From Nematopogon swammerdamellus (lineage: Eukaryota; Arthropoda; Insecta; Lepidoptera; Adelidae), in assembly GCA_946902875.1 (NCBI GenBank), contig OX336349.1, positions 19,305,891 to 19,369,890 on the forward strand: DNA of 64,000 bases. The letters run 5' to 3'. A program made the translations under genes and the position numbers. The notes under the pieces were generated by a model, which made no database searches, was not told the DNA's origin, and worked only from the letters and a program-made list of their open reading frames with translations. Shown here one piece after another: positions 24,401 through 36,400 of the stretch (positions within the stretch are counted from its first letter, which is position 1; each line of letters starts with the position of its first letter).

Positions 24401-27400
24401 TGTCCTCGTGCTCTTGTTCAGTGGTCTTCGGAATATCCCCCATTGAGTGTCTTCTGGCGTGGAACAGTAATAAGCCTTTTGTGGAAGGTTTGTTGGACCA
24501 GTTTACTATGTTTTGGTCCTCTTTTCGGATCATAATTATCATTGGCACTTGAATGAGCCATTTCTCTTTCTGTGTCATCGGTAGCACATTTTTCTCCACC
24601 AGGCCCGGTAACCTGGTACAGCCGGGTCTTAGCCTTTTGAATTGACTTTCTAAATTTATTTTTTATAATTTTTTTTTTGCTTTATTATTTCAATGTCTTC
24701 TCGGATCTTCAAATCGCGGGTTAATAGCCTTTCCACAGCGACATTAGTCCACCTCCAAGCCGGACTGACACCTCCTCGGCGATGAAATTGGCTGCGCCTG
24801 AGGCTTTGACTTCGGGCAGAGACACCCAGTTCGGAAGCAATAAAAAAAATTATCTTTATTGAAACATCCGTGGCCCGCACACGGACGTTTCAATAAACAT
24901 AATTTTTTTTTAGGCGGCGGCGCCTAAAAATAATGCCGCGTGCTACCGGGGGCCCGCATGCTAACGGTTGGATACCGCTGTTCTACACTAAAGCGCCTTA
25001 TTCACCTTCCAGCCTTATGTACGTGCTGCGAAGGCCATGCACGATGAAAAACGACAATGAATAGGCTCCACGTACATCGGTAATTATTATTAATTGCTTG
25101 CTGGACCCATTTTGCATCCAGCAACGGTTTCCCCCACCACTGTCTAAGCGTGACGTACGTGCGTGCTTGATCGTGTGTAGGCTTGCTGTACAGCAAATTC
25201 AATTTTTTTGACGTTTGGATAAAACAGGCGCCATTTTATAGACAACAAAACAACACACATGCTCTCTCTCACTCGTTCGACTGCAACTAGCACGCTGGAT
25301 GCGCGCACGATGGTGTGTATGCTACGTGCAGCACGGCGACCTAGGCGGGACGTACAGCAAGATGGATGGTGAATATCTTATTAACTTAACCTTAACCAAG
25401 CTTAACCAGTAAAGTTCTCCGAAAGATGTCGGTAAATTTCGTTTTCAATGAACCACACTATTTCATGCTCACGTGCATAACAATATACACAATAGACACC
25501 TTATGGGGTGGCTTGGCGCCACATGTCGCGCTTAGTATATAAAAAATGGCACGATTTTTTTTTTTTTCAGGCTCAGACCTGAAAGCGCTGTGCTCAGAAT
25601 CTGTGCTGCGAGCACTGCGGAGAGTGTACCCTCAGGTCTACGAGAGTGACCACGCCTTACTCATCGAGACACAAAAGGTATTAACTTGCTCTTCAACAAT
25701 ATGTCAACACTATTTTAATTTTGTGAAGTGACTAGGGTTGCCAGGTGCCCAGGATTTCCGGGATTGTCCCGGGCTAGGCTCCAATATCCCGTGTCCCGGG
25801 AAAAGGATCATTTTTTCCCGGAGTGTGCAGTTTGTCTCAGGAAGAAAAATATGTTTGTACACACGACTTGACATCGCGCAAAGAAGCCGGCGAACAGAAG
25901 TCCAGATGCTGATAAATTACTCAAATTAGGATCACAAGAAATACGAATAATTAATGTAAAGGAAGATTCTACTTTCATTTTAGTGTAGTGTTGCTTACTA
26001 AAGTTATTTGCTATTAAAAAAAAAACTCCGTGCGCCGTAAAAATTATAACAGAAAAATATTGTCTTACATTTTTCCACCTTATTTGTGAAGGACTGCACT
26101 TAGTACATATGCTAGCTAGAAGGCTAGCATCAGATCTGGCAAGCCTAGAAGTTCGTACAGGAGTATTTCTTGTTTCTTGTCGTTTTAACTGTTCTTCTTT
26201 CAATTGTGTGCAATAAAGAGTTTCTATTCTATTCTAATGAACGCTCAGGTGGAGGTAACAGAGGCGGACATGCTGGAGGCGAATTTTGTGCAATAAAGAG
26301 TTTCTGTTCTATTCTAATGAACGCTCAGGTGGAGGTAACAGAGGCGGACATGCTGGAGGCGAATTTTGTGCAATAAAGAGTTTCTATTCTATTCTAATGA
26401 ACGCTCAGGTGGAGGTAACAGAGGCGGACATGCTGGAGGCGATGGGCGGGCTGGTGGCGTGCGGCGCGCGCACCGGCCCGCCGCCCGCGCGCGCCCTCCC
26501 CGCCCACGCGCGCCCCCTGCTCGCCGCTCAGCTTCAGGCGGCCGTGGACCTGCTCAACAATGTCGCGCCGCAGTTCCTCGACACCAAGTGAGTATTTTTT
26601 GCACTTATTATCCAACTAGCATTATGGTGTTAAGACAGGCGTATAAGAGTTAACTTGATATGTCCCGAGACGACAGATTAGGAAAAAGATTTCTTAGTCT
26701 CTCGCCTTTTGTCAGTGCGTGTTGTATGTGCAAGTCATCTTTTGTTTTTGCAATTTCAAAGCTAATTTGATTATATATGGATAAAAATGGGCTCAAATAT
26801 GAAAGTTGAGTTCTTTCCGAAGAGAAATATTGTGTTTTCTTTGCACTACACGTATAAATGATCAAAATATTGGCATCTAAAAAAAGCAGTCTTGATATTT
26901 TTGAGTTGTCGGGAGAGTTGATTGCCAAATGTTCAAATAGTTTGTCGCCATACATATCAGTATTGGTTAACCAAATGTTTGAAGAGGGTACCTATCCTAA
27001 TGTACTAAAACAGACCCGTGTATGTCCCATTTATAAAGGAGCCGGCGAAAGAGCTGACCCAAATAACTATAGGCCTATAAGTTTAGTGCCAGCACTATCT
27101 AAAATCATAGAATCTGTTATATCTGACTCTGTAATTAAGCATCTTGAGGATAATAAACTTCTTTCTCCCAACCAATACGCATACCGTAAAGATCACTCCA
27201 CAAAATCAGCTGGCATGAAGCTAGTAGGAGAGATAATAAAAGGTATAGACAAGAGGAACAAGGTGGCAGGTATATTCTGCGACTTGTCGAAAGCATTCGA
27301 TGTCGTAGACCACAACCTCCTCTTGCACAAATTGGAAAAATATGGAGTAAGTGATAAACCACATGAATTGCTAAAGTCATTTTTAACAGATCGAAGACAG

Positions 27401-30400
27401 GTCACTGAGGTCACTTTAAAAGGAAACAAAAAAAGTTCCGAGCCAGGTAAAATTAAAATGGGTATTCCACAGGGTTCTGCATTAGGTAATACATTATTTT
27501 TAGTATTTATTAATGACTTAGCCTTGATTAAAATAGATGGTGTTTTAATACTTTTTGCCGATGACACTAGTATAATAGTCTTTGCTGAATCCATGCATGA
27601 ACTGGAAATAAAATTAAATATAGTAGTAGGAAAAATATCGGAATGGTTTGCTGTGAACGGACTGATACTAAATACATCGAAGACCAACTATATGGTATTT
27701 TCCGGACGAAACTGTGGTCCCCGTGAGCTCTCTATTTCGAATTCATCCGGCTCTATTGGCTCCCAGTCATGTATACGATTTTTAGGGTTCTATATTGACC
27801 CAAGTCTAAGTTGGAAAAGTCACATAGACAAACTATGTGACAAAATGGCTAGAGGTATCTACGCACTAAGAGAGTTACGCCGCTTGATCAGTCCGGAGGC
27901 TTTGAGACAGTCCTACTATGCGTACGTACACTCATTACTGTCGTATGGTGTAATCCTGTGGGGTAACTCAACCGATGCTGAAAGAGTGCTAATACTGCAA
28001 AAACGAGCGATAAGGGTATTAGCCAGTGTACCGCGAACAACATCTTGTAGAGACTTTTTCAAATCCTTTGGTATATTAACTGTGTGCTCTCTATATATAT
28101 ATGAAGTAGTGGTATATGTACGCAAAAACATGAATTCTTTTGAGTCAAATGGCGCAAGTCATAATTATAACACACGTAACTCAGAGCGTTTAAAATCTGT
28201 TGCGCATAAATCGGCGATGGCTGAAAAAGACCCTGACGTGATTGGACCCAAATTGTACGAAAATGTTCCTGCTAAAATAAAATCAATAAATGTGTTCCAG
28301 AGTCAGCTGAAAATATTTCTCTTAGACAATCCATTTTATAAGTTAAGTGAATTTTTTTCATACTGTAAATAAAAATTCTGCTGACTTTGATAATTCAAAT
28401 TGTTTATATGCATAAACACAAATTTTAATAATTACTTGACTGCACCCTATGTTCTTTGTTTTGTATTTTATTGTCTTTTTTTAATGGGTATATTTTTGAC
28501 TTAGTATTTTAAATTTTATGCTTAGATATAGTATGTTATATTTAACATAAAGAAAACTTAGTATGTAAGTTATATTTAAAAAAAGCTCTGTAAGGTTTCT
28601 TACCCGGTTCTTCCTTATAGATTGCACTACTGAACGGGACATCATAAAAAATGATGACGAACCATACTGAATATGCATATGTCTCAATGAAATATTGTTA
28701 TTGTTGTGTGTTCTTTATGGCGAAATAAATATCTGAATCTGAATCTGAATCATAACCTCGAATATTTTCGACTCAGTGTCGTAATTTATTTCTAGTTTTG
28801 CTAAAATTCGTGATTTTGAGTGTAGAAAGTGTCTCAAGATAAGTAGGTAAAATTATCTATCCAACCATGTGCTCTCCATATACCTAACTGACAAATATTT
28901 ACGTAATAAAATTCGCCAAAATGTTGGAATGGCTTGTAATTGCGAAAGTGTTGTTTTTTTGTTTTTCATCAAAATTTTGGTCGAATTCAAGATTTTATTG
29001 TGTGCGACACAGGAGCTGCTGATACACCAGAAAGGTAGGATTAGATTGTAATGTATTACTTTTTATGATAAACAACTATTTGACCGATTTGCAGTTGTAA
29101 AAAAATTTATAAAAATAGAAAATCAGAGAGGTCGCGATTTTCACATAGAACAACTTCACAAAATAATTTTGTTACCTAGAATATGTAATATATATAAAAA
29201 AATACCATTTATAGCTAGAATTTGTTAATTATTTATCTGTAAATACAATCCATTCGTTAGTTCATAAAGTTTCATGGAAAAATCTTCCAAAATGATTTTT
29301 TTTCTAGCACCTTCAACTACACCAGGTGGGCGGGCGCCACCTGGTGTAGGTGAAGGATTGTTTTGGTTAATGCTTCCTAACTGGAAGGGTTAATTAAGAT
29401 ATCCATTTACATCATAGATATGTACATTTATGTATCCAACAGCATTTGCCTCACTTAGGACTGGAACTTTCTATCACTACTTTCCTCTTTTATTTGTATA
29501 GGAAGTTTCTCACATGAGCACTTCAAATTCAATGTGCGTTTCATCCTCTTTTATACGAACCTGCGCACCGGTGTGTCGCTAAGGCCCATTCTATACCTCT
29601 TTGTCGTACGGTGTGGGGCTGGTACTTAATAAGAATAGCCCCACTGCATCTCTCCCCGTGCATGTCGTAAAAGGCGACTAAGGGATAAGGACAAGATGCC
29701 GCGCATAGGGGCGACAGGCTAGCCACCTCTCACCTTGGCACGGTCTTTCCACCGCGTCATGCAGCAGGTGGGCCTTCATGCCTTACTTGCTGCTTGATCT
29801 GAGTTATCTTGTCCGAATACTGCAGACACCCCGGTCAACTTGTGGCTTTCATGGAAGACATAGGCTGGCTTGGGTAGCTGGAGATTGCGGGGTTTTGCAC
29901 GAAGATCCCCAACCAAAGGGGATTAGTTTGCAGGCCTAGAGCCAACCCCAAACCAAATCAACAACAACAACATACCTCTTTGTCAGTCTTCCAAATGGAA
30001 CCGTATGCGAATGTTGAAATAACGCGGCAGGTGTCCGACGGGGGCGGCGTGCGGCGGCAGCGTGATGCTGGTGACGGGCGCGTGCGCGGAGAGCCACGTT
30101 GCGCCCGCGCTGCTCGCCGCGCTCGAGCGCTGCACCGTCAAGGAGCTCAGCCTGGCCGCGCTGCACTCGGCGCTCACCTTCTCACACGAGCAGGCTCTCA
30201 TCTCCGTGAGTGTACTCTCTGAAGTACTCATGTTACGTGATGCTGGTGACGGGCGCGTGCGCGGAGAGCCACGTTGCGCCCGCGCTGCTCGCCGCGCTCG
30301 AGCGCTGCACCGTCAAGGAGCTCAGCCTGGCCGCCCTGCACTCGGCGCTCACCTTCTCACACGAGCAGGCTCTCATCTCCGTGAGTGTACTCTCTGATGT

Positions 30401-33400
30401 ACTCATGTTACGTGATGATGGTGACGGGCGCGTGCGTGGAGAGCCACGTGGCGCCCGCGTTGCTCGCCGCGCTCGAGCGCTGCACCGTCAAGGAGCTCAG
30501 CCTGGCCGCCCTGCACTCGGCGCTCACCTTCTCCCACGAGCAGGCACTCATCTCCGTGAGTGTACTCTCTGATGTACTCATGTTACGTGATGCTGGTGAC
30601 GGGCGCGTGCGCGGAGAGCCACGTTGCGCCCGCCCTGCTCGCCGCGCTCGAGCGCTGCACCGTCAAGGAGCTCAGCCTGGCCGCGCTGCACTCGGCGCTC
30701 ACCTTCTCACACGAGCAGGCTCTCATCTCCGTGAGTGTACTCTCTGATATACTCATGTTACGAGACCATATAACGTAATCCACATACTGCTGTAGTGTAT
30801 AGATGGCACACCGTACGCTGTATCCCGGCAGTCGGGGTAAGCAGAGTAATCGGTGTTGTGCCGCAAGTACTCTTGTAAATTACAGCACAGCACCGACCGC
30901 AATGTTTGGTGCATTAGCGGATTTCGAGCATAGGACAAGACACCGACCCCACACGATACTCCACGATGTGTAAGATGACTCCAAACATATTTCATTAAAT
31001 AAGCTACAGTGTAGAATTACATGGAATTCAAACGGGTCACCCATCCAACTTCTGACCGCTCTCTGGTTAATTTCATGATCGGACCACTATCTGTAGCACC
31101 TCCGAGCTATCCAGGCTGACAACTTCCATATGAAGGCCACCAAAGGACCATGATGACTACAAACATACGCATCTCCAATTTTCCTCCAGTCCTCTCGCCC
31201 TCATCGATGCCTTCGCTGCTTGGTCGCAAAGCAATCCTTGTTGTATTGCATTGATTAACGTTGAGCAATTTGTTTGCGTGGACAGTTGTTCGGCGAGTGT
31301 AGGCGCGCGGACCGCGGCTGCGTGTTGTTCGTGCGCGACATCGCTGCGCTCTGGTGGTTCCTCGGCGCGGCCGGCACCGCTCTCTTCACCCAGCTGTGGA
31401 GGTCGGGCGCCGCCGGCGCGAGGACCCTCATGTTGTGCACGGCCAACGTCGGATGCGCCGAGCTGCCGGACCAGGTGACCGCTCGATTAATGTTCTGTGG
31501 TGCTGATTCTCCGCACTGAGACTGTAATGAGCGCATATACATTGTATGTTACTATGCATGTACACTGGGACTGATAACTCTTGAGGAAAGGAGGCAACGA
31601 GGAGACATTATAGAAACCTATAAATCCTAAAAGAGTGCTTCGATTTACCAAGTCTACAGGCAATGTACGAAAGGAGCACCGAAGAACATCTTCGCGATCA
31701 CTCATTAAAACTAAAATGGCCCACGCATAGAAGCAACCCCAGGAAGCATTTTCTGACGCACATGTTTTCTGAAGACATCGTCAGCGCCCCCTCAGAAAAA
31801 CCAATAAGACAAAAAAAAACAAAACAAAAACTAACAAACAAAAATACTTAAAAACAATACAAGTGCACTTTTTTTTACTTTAATTTTTTGTCCCTGAAAA
31901 TCTAAATTCGTTTATTTACACTATACTATACTATACGTCCGTGATTGGATCATCAAACTTCGACTTCAACTTTTTTGGTTCAGTAGATTCGGAGAAAATA
32001 GGCCGTGACAGACGAACAGACAGACAGACAGACACAAGAGTGATCCTATAAGGGTTCCGCTTTTTTCCTCTTTTGAGGTAAAAGAAATGCATTTACATTG
32101 TAAAAGTCAAACTTTTTTGCAGTGTCAAGAGTTATTCCCATCGTACGCGGACTGCGTGTACAGTGTGCGCGAGCCGACCGTCACCGAGGTGCTGGAGTTC
32201 CTCAAGCCCCTCGTGGAGCTGAGCCTGCAGCCGGCCGTCGTCGAGAACAACGAACCACCGCCGCCGTTGCCTAGAGGTACGGTGTGAAATATTGTTATTT
32301 TATTTTTAAATGAAATGATAATATTAATTTCTCCTATACAAATAATAAACTGCCCGAGGAAGTTATTGAAGCACCCTCAATAAAAACATTCAAAAAATTC
32401 ATTAGGCTTGACAAGTATTTAAAAATCGAAGAAATATAACAAATAGCAACACCGGTGATCATCATAGACATGAATACATCAGCATATTAAGCTGCTAGTT
32501 CATTAACAAATAATAATAAATATAAAACAATAACAAGAAAGAAACCGAAGGAGAAAAAGGAACCAATTCAGTATTTTAGCTGTAGGATCGTTCCCTGCAG
32601 CCTATTCTTCGGTTAAATTTTTTCTGATAAAGTGAATTAAATACATCGACACAATAATATTACATAAATACATAATTACTGAAGACAGCTTTCGCCGAAA
32701 TATTTAATTAAATAAAAAATGTGTTATTTACAATACAATACAATTTTCAAATAAATATTTAAATACATAGACAATAACGTGAATGCAAAACACAAAATAA
32801 CACTCTTAATATATATAACACAACAAAGAACTTTGTTGACTTGTCCTTATCCCGTAGTCGCCTTTTACGACATACACGGGGAGAGATGCAATGGGGCTAT
32901 TCTTTTAAGTACCGGCCCCACACTGTACATGTTTAAAAATACAGTAGGCGCTCGGTAATCCGGCACGCAAATTTTTTCGCCAATCCCGGATTGCTGGAAC
33001 TGCCGGATTATTGGATTTGTATGGGATATAAAGCATTTATGTATGTACACATGTGGCACACTGCACGCACACACTACGTAATTCAACAAAAAACAGACGT
33101 GTAGTTTCGCTGTCAAGGTCGGGGCTAGACTGAGCGCGAGAGCAAATTTTGCTATGCTCACCCGAATCCGGGGGAATTCTCTATAATCCGGCAGTAGTGC
33201 CAGATTATAGAGCGGGTCAGCTGAGGCTAAAAATGCCGGACTACTGGGCGTGCCGGACTGTCGAGCGCCGAATTACCGAGCGCCTACTGTGTAGTTTCGC
33301 TGTCAAGGTCGGGGCCAGACTGAGCGCGAGAGCAAATTTTGCTATGCTCACCCGAATCCGGGGGGATTCTCTATAATCCGGCAGTAGTGCCAGATTATAG

Positions 33401-36400
33401 AGCGGGTCAGCTGAGGCTAAAAATGCCGGACTACTGGGCGTGCCGGACTGTCGAGCGCCGAATTACCGAGCGCCTACTGTGTAGTTTCGCTGTCAAGGTC
33501 GGGGCCAGACTGAGCGCGAGAGCAAATTTTGCTATGCTCACCCGAATCCGGGGGGATTCTCTATAATCCGGCAGTAGTGCCAGATTATAGAGCGGGTCAG
33601 CTGAGGCTAAAAATGCCGGACTACTGGGCGTGCCGGACTGTCGAGTGCCGAATTACCGAGCGCCTACTGTATAACATCCTACGGCTTCTAGTGTGAATGT
33701 GAAGTGCACATTCGCAAAGGATGTGTACGGGCGTTTCATCCTCTTGTATACAGAACCTGCGCACCGGTGTGTCGCTAAGGCCCATTCGGTGTACGTGTTT
33801 TGTTTAGTCTGCAGTGTCCTACATTTTTATGTAGGAATGAGCAAGAAAGTAATGTGAACGATACGTACAGCTCCGCCGCCGGCGGCGCCGACGGAGACGG
33901 CGGAGCAGGTGTCGCGGCGCAAGCGCGCGGAGGACTACAAGCTGCGCGAGCTGCGGATATTCCTGCGCGACATCTGCCGCAAGCTGGCCGCCAACCGGCG
34001 CTTCTACAAGTTCACCAAGCCGGTCGATCTGGACGAGGTCGGTGGCGCGGCCGTTGCCGAAACCCTTTCAAATATGTTCTTGCTTAATGTTTTTTTTTTA
34101 TAGTAATCGCGACCTTTGGCACCGAGCCACCCATATGGTGTCTAGCGATGCCCGTGGACATTCGGTCGCATTAAGCTGAATCTTTTATTTGCAAACCACT
34201 TTCAGATAGATAGAAAATTCTTTATTGCTCCATTCATATTTTAAAAGTGCGAGTCGAACTTGCGCACCGGGGTTTCCGCATTGAAAAAAAAACACGTTTC
34301 TTGTATGGGAACCCCCATAATTTTTTTACGTTTTCTATTTTTTATTATTTGTTATATCCGCCATAATAACACATATTCTGTGAAAATTTCAACCGGCTAG
34401 CTATTACGGTTCCAAAGATACAGCAGTAGGACAGACAGACAAACAGACAGACAGACGGCGGAGGCTTAGTAATAGGCTTCCGTACGGGGAAACTGAAACC
34501 TAAAAAGTGAGGCTGGCAGTCACAAATTAGATCTAATTAAAATTAAAAAAAAAATGTTTTTAGGTAAAACTTACAAAATTCAAACAACCACCTAAGAAGT
34601 CGCAACTTGAAATTCAATGTAACAAGTATTCAACCGAAGCAAGAAACTAATCAAATCACCCCCTGACTAATCAAATCGTGAACAGCTGTAAGTGAAACAA
34701 ATGTGAACTGTGACTGAACAGGTAACGGACTATCTGGACATCGTGAGGCAGCCGATGGACCTGGAGACGATGATGACCAAGGTGGACATGCACCGGTACT
34801 GCTGCGCTCAGGAGTTCTTGCAAGACATCGACCTCATCTGCGCGAACGCACTCGAATACAACCCAGACAGGTTACACTTTATCTACTTTAATTTTGGCTA
34901 CATATAATTTTGGTCGGTGAGAAGCTGGCCACACACAGAGGTTAATCTGTCAGTCGAGGAAGAGTCAGGAAGAGGCACAAACCTCTGAGATATTGTGTAG
35001 CAGAAAATGGTCTGTAATTTTTTTACCTTGAGCCAGTCTGATGCAAATACGAAAAAGCATTCAATCATCAGTACGGCCGGCCGTCCGTCAGGATGCCCCA
35101 AGGCAAGCCGGCCAGCCTTAAGGAAAAACTGTCAGATTTCCTCTAAATGAGTGAACAGTAAGGCCGTTTTGGCCACCTTGAGGTTTGGTGGCCCCAAGGT
35201 TGTGCGGTAGGCATCAGAAAAGCATATATCCGAATTTCAACTATTGTTTTTAAGAATTTATTTAATTTAACACTGGATGTTTTCGCGGTATCGCTTGATA
35301 TCCTGCATAATATCCTGTTACCATCCTTAGGTATGCTGAAAAAGCTAGTGAAACCCCCATGTGAATTGAATCTCGACGCATAAGTGAACATAGAATCTAC
35401 AAAACTTCATAGCGGAAATCGGACTTGGGGGTGAGCGTTAAACTTTTGAGAGATCACAACACATCTTCCAAGGTCGCAGTGATAACAGCGTTCAGGGGCC
35501 CTAACTCTCACACTTTAAATCATAATCATAACCATCTACGAAACTTCATCGGGATATTTGTTCCAATAGATTGCAACTCGGTTAGGAATAAAGTGTATGT
35601 GAAGGTTTAAAAATAGTTCGTAAAATATAGCTTGATCTCTGTGACAGATGTCAGAGTGACATTCTAGAATAGGGTTGGGACCTAGTTTAGGACGATGTTG
35701 AAAATCGATTATTATTGAGCAGCTGGTGAATAAAACTGAATGATTTTGATTTTGGTCCTTTTTATTTATTTTCTTGTGAATTTTGAACGTTTTGAATTAA
35801 AAAAATCGAACTTATTTTAAAAATATATTACTTACATATGTAGATTTATTATATTTGCAACATCGATCATTATCGTCAAGATCGATCGAACAAGATTCGA
35901 TTTATTATATTTTCAAGATCGAACATCACTATTCGTTGATTCGTTGAGTCGCGCGCTACCACCAATAAAGTATGTCATTGTTGTGCATGCATTTTACTGT
36001 AAAAAAATACGGAACTTCATGCGCGTGTTTTTTATGACATCTGTCACAGAGAACAGGCTATATTTTACGAACTATAGGTGGAGCTGAGTTTTATCTTTTC
36101 AAATGATTTTATTTGTAGGTGTACATACGTAGCAGTGAAAATATAAAGCCTGTTTTGACGGTCGACCCATGTTTGCTACAGAACATCGTCGGACAAGCAG
36201 ATTCGTCACGAGGCTTGCTCGTTGCGCGACCACGCGCACGCTCTCATCGAGGTTGAGATGGACAGCGACTTCGAGGCGGAGTGCCGCGAGATATCGCGCC
36301 GCCGCCGCCAGGAGGGCACCACCCTCGATCCAGACCTGCCCAGCTTCATCTATACCACTACGCATCTGGGTGTGTCTCTCGTTGTATCGTCTGTAAAATC

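Larger units (their letters stand above)
20157..24640 (-). mobile_element. Jockey-like LINE, broken
   Basis: In minus orientation: ORF1/gag about 24640-23220, start of the endonuclease 23176-23000, an unrelated GC-rich block 22503-22995 in place of most of the endonuclease, then RT 22502-20220. Frameshifts, a mutated catalytic motif and an internal tandem repeat show it is dead. Confidence 0.88.

Noticed and set aside
29013..29600. Possible microexon 29013-29034 (ELLIHQK) and an exon at 29502 (SFSHEHFKFN)
   Set aside because: They do not fit the phase left by exon 12 (they meet TGA), while exons 12 and 13 join directly in frame; the 29514-29592 part is a LINE-R fragment.
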